Positions 1 through 12,900 of a stretch of 64,000 nt of DNA are shown one piece after another; positions within the stretch are counted from its first letter, which is position 1; the number at the start of each line of letters is the position of its first letter. This DNA comes from Pelodera strongyloides. Lineage: Eukaryota; Nematoda; Chromadorea; Rhabditida; Rhabditidae. The translations under genes were made by a program, and so were the position numbers. The notes below the pieces were generated by a model. It did not search any database and was not told the origin of the DNA. It saw only the letters and a list, made by a program, of their open reading frames with translations. The stretch is taken from NCBI GenBank assembly GCA_036852015.1, contig JAANDG010000694.1, positions 1-64,000 on the forward strand. Direction: 5' to 3'.

Positions 1-69
1 ACTTTGAGCCAAAATTCGGGACTTGTCAGACGATAGAAGGCGAGAAAGTGCTAGAACTTTTTTTAATTA

Positions 70-315
70 TGTTTTTTTCTTACGCTGCTTTAATTGTGCG
101 AGCAAGTCTAAAGCATGGAACATTTTGATGTTTTTCTCATGATCGCTGCTTTAATTATGCGAAAAAGTGTACAGCATAGATAGAACCCTTTAATGATGTT
201 TTTTCTGTTGATCACTGCTTTAATTATGCGAAAAAGTGTAACCTTTTGTGATGTTTTTCTTCTGAGAAAGTGTACAGCATAGATAGAATCTTTTAGTGAT
301 TTTTTTTCTTATGAT
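70..315 (+). repeat. Tandem repeat in intron of DUF229 copy 1, period about 62 bp
   Basis: Units share CTGCTTTAATTATGCG followed by AAAAGTGTA and recur near 88, 149 and 213, with a partial unit near 265. This fills most of the first visible intron. Confidence 0.7.
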
Positions 316-397
316 CACTACTTCTATATCTTCAGTTTTGTGTGCCGTTTCTTTTCACAGTCTTTGTTTTCTAATTTATATCTTTGAAAGATTTCAG

Positions 398-1109
398 GAA
401 ATCGGAGCGAAGTTCTCACGTCGGACTTCGTCGAAGTGACATGCGCAACGACGTTATGGAAGGTTACCCGTCCTGTGTTTCACACCACATTGGCCCATAT
501 CGTGCCCGTCAACCAGAGCGTGGAGACGAACCGGTAGGTGAGTTGGTAATAATTCCGTTGGTAACAATTCCGATCAATAGCTGAATACAAATAGATTTGT
601 CGAATTTTGAAGTTACCACATATAAAATAATAAAAAGTTGTCATAAAAGTTGAAATCAAGCGGGTAGCTTTGGAAAAACTTTTTGAAGTGAAATACCGGC
701 CCGTTTTTGAAACGCACCGTGGCCACAGTTGTACGCATCATATGCAAATGAGTGTAAATAAAACCTCGAGGTAAATTCGAGTAACTTAGCATAAATACGT
801 AAGAAATTAGCTGTCCACGATCCGCTTCGAAAACTGGCCGGTATTTCGATTTAACGTGTGGGTATAAGTACACACCCCCTTTTTATAGCTATATTCGTAT
901 GAATCAATTAGTTGAACAAATAGTATTCAAGGACTCTTTTCGCGCATAAATTATTAATAATGCTTTCCTTCAGACCATTCCTACCACTATCAGCCAACCG
1001 CGTCAATGTTATGATCCTTGGCGTTGATGGGGCGTCGCGGAGCAACTTTTTCCGGCAATGGCCAAAGGTATATTAGTGGATTTTAGTAGACAGTGGACCT
1101 CGCGTTCCT

Positions 1110-1140
<31 letters not shown>

Positions 1141-4100
1141 CTCGCGTCTTTCCCCCCTACTCTCATATAATGAAGTCATGTGGTAAACATAAATAGTATG
1201 AACCAAGCAAGTTACTAATATTTTTGTTATTAGACTATGAAACGATTGGATTCATTGGGCTTTGTCACGTTCGACCATCACTCAAAACTCGGGGACAACA
1301 CTTTTCCAAATCTGGCCGCTCTGCTCTTGGGCAAGCGAGGATATTTCTCGGAGGTACTGCTTACATGTATAAATATTCACGAATGAAGTAACAAAGAAAA
1401 TCGACTTTGTCTTTGTGTTGGGCGGACATTTATAAAAAAGAGACTGTGTCCGTTTTGCGCTGGCCTAGTGAGTGCGTTCATAATGGGCTTTCCAAGTATC
1501 CCAAAAATTCGGTGTAATCCTGTCAATACTGTATATATAATATAAAAAATTACAAAAAATTTTTTTTTTTTTCCAAAAAATTTTTTTGTAGTTCCAAGAT
1601 TCTGTAGATTTTTACCATACTTGGAAACCCCCATAAGGGGCCAGATTTTCCCGCTCACGCCCACTAAACTATGAAATAGAAATACAATAAATTTAGGAGT
1701 TTCCGAATGAAGTGGATGACGGTTGGGGTGTCACTTACGACAATTGGACCGAGTTTATGTGGCGAAGGTTTGATTTATATTGCTTTGCGAAGGCTTCAAT
1801 AGTATGGAACCGAAATGCCGAAATGATACAGACGGCTATCCCGGCTCGCCGTGTATAAACTATGAAATATCTCAAGTCATTTTATTGTCTGCAATAGTAG
1901 TACATGAGCCGCTTTCAGATTCTCCCGTGAAGGCTACGTAACTCTTTTCTCGGAAGATCAGCCCGAAATTGGAACGTACACTTACAAGCAGAAGTCAAAG
2001 GGTTTTGTAGACAGGATTCCGACGGATCACTACTTGCGGTACCTGTTAGGTTTTCTACATCCTATGATCTTGAGGCCGTATTCACCAACACGCAGGGAGC
2101 CCTCCTTAGGCTCACGAGCGCTCTGAGTCTCTTCTTTTCTCGCACTCTCTACGCACTCTATTGCCCTCCCTGGGGAGGCCAGGGAGGGCTCCCTGCGTGT
2201 TGGTGAATACGGACTCTGAGTAACAAAGCAACTGAAAATGCTGAAAAATGGTCCAAGTTCCACTGAGAATTTATTTTTAGACCATTTTTCCTGAACATCT
2301 ACAACAGTCACGAGAAACTACGAAGTGGTGAGAGATGTTTTGACAGAACGCCGCTTTATAAGCTACAGATGGATTATATTGAGGAGTGAGTCAATTGTTT
2401 GATAATTATTATCAGTTCAAGTTCAGATGCATTACATAGCGTGCGTTCAAAGAATACCGGTAACCATGAGACTGAACTAGTAGAATAACAACCATTACTC
2501 GTTATTACGCAAATTTTACGCAAAAAAAGGAAAATAAACAAATGTTAATAAATGAACTCTGGCGAGTAGACAACATGACATGGTTCCAAATAAAAAAGAA
2601 AATTAAATGACACAAACACTCTGTTTTATTTTATTTAACTCTTTAGGTTTCACAGAACTTACAACAACCTCGGTATTCCAGCGTTTTCTTTTAATTGGAA
2701 CTGCGAACTTGCCCATGACTATATCAACACAATGGGAGTGGCTGATAATGATGTATGTGTGCTTTTTATTTCATACCAGACGGCTATCGCCGCCTGAGGC
2801 GACTTTAAATTTGTAAGATGGAGGAACAGTGAGCACACTTGTGTTTGCAACGTATCTTGAAAAAACATGAAGTAAGGTTCGATTTAGCTTGCTCAACACT
2901 GGGCTCCGAGTCTCCTTTTATGGCCTCTTAGATATTCTAATTTTCGTTTCGTGCACACAAACAAAAGTCCAAGTAAACTCTTCTCCTTTATATAATACGA
3001 TTTTGTAGTTTAAATGACTATTAGACTCTATGAAAAAGCTGAGTACTGCGGAGACCAACGAGGTACATCTATAATAAGCATGAATAAATATCTAAATAAC
3101 ACTTTCACTAAGGCTGACTAAGGATTCACTTGGAAATAAGCAACATGTAAAAATTTATAAGGTTGATTGTAAAACCAGTTGCTTGTAGATGGACTCTCTT
3201 CTGGAAAGAAATCGCGATTTATGGAACAATACAGTGTTAATTATAATGTCAGATCATGGAAATCGATACGGAAAGATTAGAGAAACTGTAAGTTTGTTCA
3301 CTTTATTGATCTAAATTATGCAAATCCACTCGGAACTTCTTCAATTGTGTGAGCCTGTTTTTAGCGAGTATTGTAACTGCTTCATTCAGAGCCAACTTTT
3401 ATAAGCAGCGCGTAGCGCTAAGTTATTTGGGTTTCTTACCGCCCTCACTTTTTCACTTTCCACCTCCAGACGAAATATTCCGGTATTGTTCTAATTAGTG
3501 GCTGAGGTTTTTTTGTTTAATTCTAATTAATGGTTTAGTAATATAATTATGATTTAATGGAGTTTGTGTGTGTATTAGTTGAGACCCTTTTTAGTAAGAA
3601 CTGTTGGGAAGCGGTTCGTCTTAGGGTACCCTTTTGATTGCATTTGTTTTGATGTATGTATCAAAAAACTATTCACAGGTTCTTGGCCGTTTGGAATCAC
3701 GACAACCATTCCTGTCAATTCGGCTTCCGGAGGTGGGTTTATGGGGTTTGCAAGTATGCCAAAAACCGCGAGTTTTCCTTGCAAGTATCAATTCGCAAAA
3801 TCGTGTGCTTTTTACACAACTTTACCGTAACTTTGACACATCCGCACTATAGAAAATCCGCCATCAAAGACATTTTTTGTTGAACAATTGGTCCCGTGGC
3901 GATCGGTCGTAAAAACTGCCTGTAGATATGCTCGTGTAGTGCCAAGATACGGTAAATTTTTCGATACTTGCAAGGAAAATCGGGCATACTTGCAAACCCC
4001 ATTATTACAATAAAAACGCCGCGCGTGCGCCGCGGAAGGCCTGTGCGTTGTCCTGGCTATCCTGTTCGCATGTGCGTTGCCGTTGTCCATCCTGTTATGC

Positions 4101-6533
4101 GCGCGAGCACATAAAAGTTGGAAATTAGAGGGTTTGCAAGGCATGTGCGCCAGAAGTATGCCGCACGTTCGCTAGTTTCTCATGCTAGTTATTACCACAC
4201 ACCGCTTCGCTTTAACCTTATTGTTAGTTGGTTTGTCATATCCATACTATACTAATTTCCAGGCGCTCAAAGTACAATATCCTGAACTGGAAAGGAACCT
4301 ACGGGAAAATTCCAAAAAGTTGACTACGCATTTTGATACCCATGAAACGCTGAATTCAATATTGAAGGTGAGTTTTATACACGAAAACTTACACAAAAAG
4401 TAACAAAACTAAATATATGCTGTCGAATTTAATTTAAAGCGAAATACCGGCCGGTTTTTGAAACACATCGTGTACTCCCTGCCTTCCTATGCTTCACATG
4501 CAAATGAGCATAAATTTGAATAAAAAATAGACCCCAATAGACCCCTTTTAGCATAACTGCATTAGAATGCGGATATTTGAGATGCGTTTCAAAAACCGAC
4601 TGGTATTTCGCTTTAATAAAATTTATAGTATTTAGACAAACGAACCGTTTATTACTGAAACTAAACAACTATTGTCACAGGAAGTAGTAATAATACGTTT
4701 CAGCCATTACTTATAGTCATAAGCATTTTAGGTATCCTAATACCAGTATCTAACAAGTATGCATATCATCAGGGGATGTAAAAGATTGTAGCAAATTGTC
4801 AATGTTGCTTCCGGTGGCAAGAACTTACGATAAAAAGCTTCAGGGTAACTACACGCACCCTTCATTTACCAGCCGTGGACACTCTTTATTCTTTCCGCTT
4901 CCGGAGAACAGAACGTGCCAGCAACTAAATATACCGCAAAGGTAAATATATATATCCACTTTGAAAAATTATTACCAGGTAGCAGCACACGCGTGGCGTC
5001 ATTGAATATATACCAGAAGATATGTTGACTGAACAACCATATCTAATGGTCATAATAAATATTACACTAAATTTCCAGCTACTGTCCATGCTACAGTGAA
5101 GCAGCTCTGCCAGTCAGCTATGGTAAAGAAGCAGCGTCTTATCTAACGACGACAATAAATGAAGAGATTGTAAGAAAACAGGCAAAGGTCAGAGTTTTCA
5201 TATTTTTAGAGCAAGCACAATCACTATTTCGACACATTGGATTTCAAACCCCTTTCAAAACCTTAAAGCGAAACACCGGCCGGTTTTTGAAACGAATCGT
5301 GGACAACACAATTCTTACGTATCTATGCCAATTTGCTCGAATTTAGCTCGGTTTTTTATTATAATTTATGTTTATTTGCATAAGCTGCATAAGAACGTTG
5401 GTCTTCTCGACATGTTTCAAAAACCTGCCGGTATTTCGCTTTAAATTGCAGCTTCACAGAAACGCTACTATTAGGGTTGCGATCGTGGTCAAATGATCGT
5501 GATCAAAAACTAACGTGGTGGTTTGGACGTGCGAAGAGGCTGTGTCCCATTCGTCCAATGCCTTTCGTCTTTTTACGTCTTATCTTTGATATTCTACTTT
5601 GAATTTTAAAATCATTGAGTCTTTCATCGTCTCTTATGGCGTTGCGCTCTTTCTAAGAGTCTAATAAACATTTCTAAACAATGCCCATTTTTTCCGTAAA
5701 AAAGTAATAGTCAACTAATTTAGAGTATTTGTCATGTCTTGAAACTTGACGAGATTACTTCGTTGACTGCTCGTCTTCCACCGAAAAGCGTCACTGTCGA
5801 CGGAGCGGAAGAAACAACAATTGTATTCAGGTATTTATCGACTTTAATTCAAACTATCTTTTTAAAATTCAGAAAGGAAAGCAAATACATAACATCAGTA
5901 CGTTTAGGCTTATTGGATAAAACCTAACAAGACACCCAATAAGCCGTCGTATAAAGAGTATATTATGTATTATTTTGCTTAATCAGAAGTTATAGAAACA
6001 ATATTGACATTAGTTGGTTGATATAGGCTATGTATGTGATTAATTATAACATGTGTTTTCAGGATCGTAATACGAATGCAACCTCCATCAAATGCAGTTT
6101 TCGAAGCAGTTGTGACGCGTGACTACGCACGGGACACGTGGACGTTAGATGGACAAATCGAGAGGAATAATAAGTAAGGAATTGAATTTGCAAAGTTTAA
6201 AGGAAAGTTCGTAATTCATATACTAAACTCCGCACCATCCACGCGCAAATAGTGCGCTGGAAGTGCGCTGAACGAGCGCGAAAAGTGTGCGATTCCAGCG
6301 CGGCACACCTTTTTGGCATGGTTTGTGACTACCGTTGTTCTTCGGGTCTCTTGTTTCTCTTATGGAATTTGGATTTCACTCTCGCACCATAATTTAGCAA
6401 TTTTGTTTTGTTTTGACTTTATTTTACTTTGAAAACTTTTGACAGAATCATTTACTTTAGGTATGGAAACACATCGTCCTGCGTCAACGATCCAGTGCTT
6501 CAAAAGTATTGTTATTGCAAAATTCAAGGATAA
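398..6533 (+). CDS. DUF229 (sulfatase-like) protein, copy 1, 5' end outside window
   Basis: Exons: 398-533, 974-1067, 1234-1353, 1697-1767, 1919-2038, 2281-2385, 2647-2752, 3189-3287, 3679-3732, 4263-4367, 4844-4941, 5079-5187, 5724-5830, 6063-6173, 6461-6533 (TAA). All have GT/AG borders and continuous phase. The first visible exon needs one base from an upstream exon, so bases 1-397 are intron and the N-terminus is missing. Family landmarks: [20 protein letters not shown] (exon 2, the metal/nucleophile region of the alkaline-phosphatase/sulfatase fold), [21 protein letters not shown], the metal-binding [10 protein letters not shown] (exon 8) and the Cys-rich end LQKYCYC. DUF229 (PF02995) proteins are expanded in nematodes; their substrates are unknown, and no sulfatase C/S-x-P-x-R motif is seen. 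A tandem paralogue follows at 9963. Family call sure, function not. Confidence 0.9.
683..853. repeat. MITE family A copy
   Basis: Family A ends in inverted repeats of the type TTAAAGCGAAATACCGGCCG / CGGCCGGTATTTCGCTTTAA, with GTTTTTGAAACGCATCG just inside and an AT-rich core carrying ATTTGCATA. This copy is diverged at both tips. Confidence 0.75.
1109..1137. repeat. CT microsatellite
   Basis: A run of CT dinucleotides lies in the intron of DUF229 copy 1. Copy 2 has a longer CT-rich tract in the same intron (11754-11890). Confidence 0.85.
1487..1637. repeat. MITE family E copy
   Basis: Inverted ends TTTCCAAGTATCCCAAAAAT and a terminal CATACTTGGAAACCCC with an internal GTAGTTCCAAGAT block; related copies are at 18168 and 25790. 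Confidence 0.6.
2072..2213. repeat. MITE family H copy
   Basis: A palindromic element with ends GCCGTATTCACCAACACGCA / TGCGTGTTGGTGAATACGG and GGGAGCCCTCC inside each end. A second copy lies at 46825-46950. Confidence 0.75.
2775..2808. repeat. Short fragment of a dispersed repeat
   Basis: CGGCTATCGCCGCCTGAGGC matches, with few changes, a segment at 62962-62990 near the right edge. It probably derives from the 3' region of a retroelement. Confidence 0.4.
3737..4001. repeat. MITE related to family E
   Basis: Inverted ends GGGGTTTGCAAGTATGCC and GGCATACTTGCAAACCCC flank about 230 bp within the intron of DUF229 copy 1. The internal GTAGTGCCAAGATACGG resembles other family E cores. Confidence 0.7.
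4434..4615. repeat. MITE family A copy
   Basis: Both inverted ends are nearly intact (TTAAAGCGAAATACCGGCCG ... TATTTCGCTTTAA), in the intron after the 4263-4367 exon. Confidence 0.85.
5263..5444. repeat. MITE family A copy
   Basis: Both ends present, AT-rich core with TTTGCATAAGCTGCATAAG; intronic in DUF229 copy 1. Confidence 0.85.
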
Positions 6534-7110
6534 CATTTTAAATGTCCTGGGCAGTTTAAGTTTAGGTTAAGTTCAAATGTGTTTAGGTTTAAGTAAGTAT
6601 CAATTCCGTAGTACTCAAATGGGTGCTTTGGTTTTTTTCTTATTCATAGGAACGAATGGTATTTAGTTACTTTGTGTGCTACATTGCTCAAAACGTATTG
6701 TAGAGTTTCTAATTTAGCCCTTGCCATTACGTACTGTATTTACGTCTTTCTCACTCTCTTGACTACACGGGTTACTATGAACTAATGATTTTAGTTTATG
6801 TTATAATTGTCGGTGCCTAACTTTTATGTTTATTTCAATTAACTTTGAGACTTATATTTGTAACCAAAAGTTCTTAATATACAATAGTATTTATTACGTA
6901 CATAAAAAACGTATAACGCACAGTTTGTCCTTGAAAAAAACACAGGTAACACATAAAGTGAACGAAAATTCAATAATATGTACATAGGAAATCTTATATT
7001 ACACTCTACGAACGTCAACTTGTGTTGTTAGTGGGATTATCTTTTCTTGTACTACAAGAAAATTATTACTTTGCAAAACTTTCGCAGAAATTAACTACCG
7101 AAGAGAGGAG
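6534..7110. other. Intergenic, no feature seen
   Basis: The 3' flank of DUF229 copy 1 is AT-rich with no open frame having protein-like features and no recognised repeat. Confidence 0.5.
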
Positions 7111-7117
7111 GAAAGCT

Positions 7118-7290
7118 TCAAAGCGGAATTCCGGCCGGTTTTTGAAAATTCTCGTGGACACTTGCATAATTGCAGTTTTATGCAATGAACATAACTTACA
7201 AGGATAAAGAATAGACCACAATTCTGCACAGAAATTCCATAAGAATACAGTTGTCCGCTATGCGTTTCAAAATCCGGCCCGTATTTCTCC
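7118..7290. repeat. MITE family A copy, diverged
   Basis: AAAGCGGAATTCCGGCCGG at the left and TCCGGCCCGTATTTCTCC at the right mark a degenerate copy of the family. Confidence 0.6.
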
Positions 7291-7429
7291 TACAACAAAC
7301 GACTACTTGCTTATTTTGTTTTGTTGCGTTATTTTTATAACACGGTATTTGTCAACAATGTATTATCCACATATTTCAAGAAAATATTTATAGAAGAAAA
7401 TATTATCAAATATCCTTCATCGTATACAC

Positions 7430-7500
7430 TGGTTCAGTGCCAGAATGCTCGACTGCAACGCGGGCGGCCCGGGTTCGATTCCCTGGCGGTGCACCATAAC
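7430..7500 (+). pseudogene. tRNA-Gly-like SINE head or tRNA pseudogene
   Basis: An A box (TGGTTCAGTGCC at 7430-7441) and a perfect B box (GGTTCGATTCC at 7472-7482) lie in sequence close to nematode tRNA-Gly, including GGGCGGCCCGGG. The anticodon triplet reads GCA rather than GCC, and the acceptor and T stems have mismatches, so a functional tRNA is unlikely. It is followed by a repeated tail. Confidence 0.6.
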
Positions 7501-8520
7501 AAAAAAGGCTAGCTCTGCCTTGTTATAATCGAATATGTGTATGTAAAAGTATCAATGAGAATAGTACAAACATCAATACGGGCACATCTTTATGCCACAT
7601 GATAGTAAGTGGAACACCAACTGAAACTATTAACTACACAAGAAACTCGAAAGGACATGCAGCAGCAGCTCGTCGTTTTTTGATCTCCTTCGGCTTTCAT
7701 GAGTAGTGTCGGAATGTTGCAGAATAAAAATTAGCAGTATTGAGCAAGATACTGACGAAATATGACGTAATATTGTAGAATATGTGGAGGTTGAGAGTAC
7801 AAAGTTGAGTAGAATTTGGGGCTAGTTGTAGATTCTCTGGTTACAACAAAGGCTAGCCCTGCCTTGTCGTAATCGAATGTGTGAGTGTGCAGTGTGGTTG
7901 GTATGTATTGTCATGTAGATAGTATAGATCAATGACGAATACTTTTATTATGCAGCATGCTCTTAGGCTGACATAAGGCACGACTGAGGATAAGGGGAGC
8001 GAGCGCTCATTAATAGGGTAGGATAGAGAGAGCGCTCGCATGAGAGAGTAGAGAGGCATGCTGAGGTCGTATGGCTGCGAGAGTGTAATATGTATAGCTA
8101 ACCAACACGACTGCAACAGTGGAACACCAACTGAAACTACTGACTATACAAGAAACTCGAAAGGACTTGCAGCATGTCGTTTTCCACAACAAAAGCTAGC
8201 CCTGCCTTGTTGTAAACGAGTGTACTATATTGTATATGTGATGCGGTGTATATAATGAAACACAGAGTCGGACACATAATTTATACCAAGTGTTAACGCT
8301 GTCATGGCATAAGGCAAGACTGAGGGAGCTGGGGAGGCGGCTGCTCATCAGTAGGATAGTAAGAGAGAACACAGCGCCCTAGGGAAACATATGACATGTC
8401 GAGGTCGGCGGCTACAGATAGTGTGATCGATATATTAGCCAACATGCCCGTAACAATGGGTACAAACCTACAAACTGACCACATCGAAGTAGTATATCTG
8501 GTGCCCTTCTTCTGTTTCAA
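7500..8520. repeat. Tandem/dispersed SINE-tail repeat block
   Basis: The motif AAGGCTAGCTCTGCCTTGTT recurs near 7505, 7850 and 8192 with small changes. GTGGAACACCAACTGAAACT followed by CAAGAAACTCGAAAGGAC recurs near 7610 and 8118. The block looks like several tRNA-derived elements with partial duplication; its small frames are shadows of the repeat. Confidence 0.6.
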
Positions 8521-9432
8521 GTTTCAACAACGGTTCTGAAGCTCTGGGTGCCCTTGAAGGCCCTTCGTTGCTCCAGGATAAAGATACATTGATACTTATT
8601 GAAAAAGGTAGCATGTCACCTTATCCGCTAGCTTCTCTCTCTCTCAACTTGCGAGACTCTCAACTCACAACACTCAACTCTCAACTCTCACCTCGCGCAC
8701 GATGTAGCCTGCAGCCTCCAACGTTTGCTTTCGCTCCAAAACCTTAGCGTAGAGTTCACTGAAGGGCTTGTCACCCGCGACTTTTCCCCTCGTAGATTCT
8801 GCAACAAAATTCGATAGAAACTAGCGTCGAGCTCCTGAATAGTGGTCGATGTAGCTTCTCGTTCGTAAGTTCTTTTCTATGGAAATAGGTTTTGAACTTA
8901 GCAGGATCTGCTTCACGGACTGGAATGTTAAACTTTCGAAACTAACTTACCGCGTCTATGTCCTCGTACATTTTTAACAATTACAGATTTTCATGTGTAT
9001 ACAACAAACAAATACAATAAAACTTCTGTCTACGTGCGCCGGCGCGAAATGAATAACGACAGTAGATGCACGGAAATTGGGTAGTCGGCTGACTATATAA
9101 AGCCATAATGCGTGGTCATTTTCGATGGTAGCTAACCAAGGAAGCGTGTAATTAGCGCCTTATTAATGCGGATCTAGGTATTCCTAACCACCGAGCCACG
9201 GTACATCACCTGCCACAATTACACACCTGTCGCTAAGAATTCGAAAACATCTGTTCTTTATGCAACAGTAAAACGTATTTTGCCAAAGTTGTCAGGTAAA
9301 TGTTTTCAGTAGCCATGATTTGCATAAAAAAAATTGAATTTACATGTAGGCAAATTTGTAGTCTTTTTTCAAAAAAAGTCATTATAACACGATTGCCCGG
9401 TAATTTTTCTTACTTATGCTGTACTTATTTTA
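8521..9432. other. Intergenic, nothing recognised
   Basis: Between the SINE-like block and the palindrome at 9433 there is a CT-rich patch (8634-8695) but no supported gene or repeat family. Confidence 0.45.
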
Positions 9433-9704
9433 AGGGCGCGTTCGGGTTGCTCTTTCCGAAAGGAAAACATGCAAATTTATCGTTCGGGTTGGATCTTTCC
9501 GAAAGGATTTAATGCTTTGAGAAAGCAAAAAACACAGTATGAATTTGCATGTTGAACATGCAAATGAATGAATTAGCATGGTTAACATGCAAATTCATAC
9601 CGTATTTTTGGCTTTCTCAAAGCATTAAATCCTTTTGGAAACAGCCAACCCGAACGATAAATTTGCATGTTTTCCTTTCGGAAAGAGCAACCCGAACGCG
9701 CCCT
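9433..9704. repeat. Foldback element, family C
   Basis: Ends AGGGCGCGTTCGGGTTG and CAACCCGAACGCGCCCT, with CTTTCCGAAAGGA and CATGCAAATTTATCG inside each arm. A second member is at 12473. Confidence 0.85.
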
Positions 9705-9759
9705 CAATGGATAAAAATGCTTGCTGAGATATTTTATGATACATTCGTAAACGAGCTCA

Positions 9760-9919
9760 AATCGAAATAGCGGCCGGTTCTTGAAACCCATCTAGTACAC
9801 CTGCATTCCTATACATTGTATGTAAAAAGTAGCATCAATAGAATACAAAAATTGACCCCATTTTCACCTCACCTAACCTTAGTCTACGAGTTTCAGAAGC
9901 CGGCACCCATATCGCTTTA
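9760..9919. repeat. MITE family A copy, diverged
   Basis: AATCGAAATAGCGGCCGG on the left and GCCGGCACCCATATCGCTTT on the right; lies immediately upstream of DUF229 copy 2 and may overlap its promoter. Confidence 0.6.
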
Positions 9920-9947
9920 CACGCTTCTACTTTATTTGCCCATTGTT

Positions 9948-9962
9948 CTCCCTTTTAGCATT
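9948..9962 (+). promoter_or_regulatory. Probable trans-splice acceptor before DUF229 copy 2
   Basis: A pyrimidine run ending TTTTAG (AG at 9957-9958) lies four bases before the ATG at 9963. In nematodes such a site next to the start is usually a spliced-leader acceptor. It supports the chosen start. Confidence 0.5.
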
Positions 9963-12900
9963 ATGAGTCTACGGCGGCGGAGAGGCGTATTTCTATTACC
10001 AATTGGAGTTGCTTTTTGTTTTATGCTTTACTATTTTCTCACACTCAAACCGTCCACACCAAGAGAATTTTTGGAAATAAAGGTGATTTTTTTATGCATA
10101 TAGGCAGTCGGCATTCTAGACGAATTGTACAGCACTGTAGTGCAACAAGGTTAGAGTCTCATGAAAGCTCGTTTTGTAGCCGGGACGCTTCGGCGTCACA
10201 CACTATTCACCGCCTAACTTTAGCATTTCACACGTAACGTATAAACAAACAAACAAACAAATATACAAGAGTTCTGATTGGCAGAAAAAATTCAGAGCAT
10301 CATTGGCAACGATACGACACCGGGTGCCTGCTTCCTACAAGTTTTAAACCCGTTTGATCCGTCAATAATGAGCTTTGTGGAGGAATCACAAGGATCTGTG
10401 AAATGCGCAGAAGTGCAGGTGAATTTTTTTAATGTTTGTATATTACTGTCAATGTGGTTTTTAGAATTCTACCACTGAATTTAGCGTGCGTGGGTGTTAT
10501 GATCAGGGGCACATGTTGCTCGTGGCTAGCTTCCCAACGCTCAAGGCAGTTTCTTACTGGCCCAAACTACTGACCACCTTGGTTTGCGCGATCCTAGCAA
10601 CTTTGAACACCCGGAAGTGAGATATGAGACCAATTCACCACTCAATTCTCCTACGATTCCCTCGGGGAAATATTCCCTGGGGACAGAAATAGCATTATAA
10701 ATACTAATGTGAGACTCGCAGAGAAAATGACAGGAAATTCCCTTTGGGTCTCTGAATGCTATGTTCGGTCCGTAGGGAATATTTCCCCGAGGGAACCGGA
10801 CTGGTGAATATGGAATATGGACATGCTAACGTACTATCCACTAGGCTGACCATTTCAGCATCGAAGTGATTTTAGGAAGAGTTTGTCCGTCTGGTCGACG
10901 GACGTTTGGAGGTGCTTATTGAGGGCGCCGCCTGCCGATACAGCAGTGTTCTCCATAGTACTGGCATCGATGACTTTAAACCGAAATTTGGATCTTGGAA
11001 CACGATTGAAGGTGTGCAGTTGCCGATTGTTCTTTTCAAAGTTTGTGAGTTCTGTGGGCGTGAGTGTGGGCGTGGGCGTGGGCGTGGGCGTGGGCGTGGG
11101 CGTGGGCGTGGGCGTGGGCGTGGGCGTGGGCGTGGGCGTGGGCGTGGGCGTGGGCGTGGGCGTGGGCGTGGGCGTGGGCGTGGGCGTGGGCGTGGGCGTG
11201 GGCGTGGGCGTGGGCGTGGGCGTGGGCGTGATATAAGCTGGTGCCTTCCTGTTACCCCATCCTCTTCTCTGATCTCCCGTGAGGGAATTTAGAGGCGCTT
11301 CCTGATTCATGCGTACGGTGTACTGCCATAAATACCTTCCTCAAAAGTGTTTAGGTAACCGGAGCGAAGTCCTCACGTCCGATTTTGTCGACGTGACATG
11401 CACGATGACCGCTTTAAAGATTACCCGTCCTGTGTTTCACTCCACATTCGCGCATATTGTTCCAGTTAACCAGAGCGTGGAGACCAACAGGTAGAATACC
11501 CTATAAAAATTTTGAAGGGGTACAACACATGGTTTGTGTTGCGCGTGCTAGATAACTGTGGTTAGATAACTGTGCATTTGTCTAGATTTGTTTAAAAACC
11601 GGATGTTATATAGTTGAAAACTGGATTGCAGGCCATTTGAGAAATTGTCCTCCAACCGTGTCAATGTGATGATCATTGGTATTGACGGTGCTTCCCGGAG
11701 CAACTTCTTTCGACAATGGCCAAAGGTACAATAAATTTCCAGTGTATGGTGGCTCTCTCTCTTCCCTCTCTCTCTCGCCTCTCTCTCTGTCTCTCTCTAT
11801 CTGTCTGTCTCTCTGTATCGAACTCTCTCTCCCTCGTTCTTTTCTCTCTATCACACTCTATCGTTCTTTTCCTCCTCCCTCTCGCTCTCGCCCGCTCACT
11901 ACATATATTTCTCTATTTTTTTATTCCTTTTCTTCTTTCTCTAAGATTATGTCGTCCAATAAAATATAACTGATTTAAAGTGAATATTTTAATCATCATA
12001 AATATATTATTTATCAGACCATGAAGCGATTGGATTCCTTGGGTTTTGTCACATTCGACCACTATTCAAAGCTCGGCGATAACACATTTCCGAATTTGGC
12101 GGCACTGCTTTTAGGCAAGCGAGGATACTTTTCAGAGGTATCTAATTTTACCCAAACTTTTTTGTTTGTTTATTTTTAAATAATTTGTACGCGAACGTCG
12201 CAGGTTCAATACTAGTTACAAATGTCGTGTCGTTAGAAAGAAAGAGGACCGACCTCTTAGTATTCCGCAATAAAGAGCGTATATCAGTGCGTACGTTACG
12301 GCTGTACCCTGCGGAGCGTACATCAGTGCGAAGGACATACCAGGGTCACTAATGTTTTCAAAATATCACACGATGTATTCAGGAGTTTCCGAGTGAAATC
12401 AACAGCAGCTGGGGGGTCACGTATGACAATTGGACCGAGTTTATGTGGCGAAGGTTAGGTTTCTAAGGGCCTTAGGGCGCGTTTGGGATTGATTTTCCGA
12501 AAGGAAACCATGCAAATTCATCGTTCGGGAAAAGTACTAATTAGCATGGTTTGCATGCTAATTCATACTGTATTTTTTGTTTTCTCCACGCATTAGAACG
12601 TTTCCAAAATGTCCATCCCGAACGACAAATTTGCATGGTTTCCTTTCTAAAAATCAATCCCGAACGCGCCCTAAGGGATGTGATTAAAGGGATATAACAT
12701 CCAATTTCCTAGCCTTTATATCGATTCTGTAAGGAAAATATAATATATTACTATTAGTTCAACCTAATGTAAGAAAGCACTCCTCGTTGAGAGACGTGTG
12801 GATGAAAATAAATGAAACGAGGTTTTTTCTAAAATCCATATAACACATAAGTTTTTCCTAAAATCCATAGAACACCAACGTTTTTTCTAAAATCCATATA

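Noticed and set aside
7500..8520. CRISPR-like repeated block
   Set aside because: The units are long, imperfect and irregularly spaced, in a eukaryotic context with a tRNA-derived head.
10465..10616. Candidate extra exon in DUF229 copy 2 ([16 protein letters not shown])
   Set aside because: Splicing 10418 directly to 10876 keeps phase and gives the expected DUF229 order; the candidate adds unrelated sequence and shifts the frame.
10855..11310. Long frames with Thr-Pro, Gly-Val or Gly-Arg repeats on both strands
   Set aside because: They are translations of the GTGGGC hexamer array inside an intron and lack any family context.
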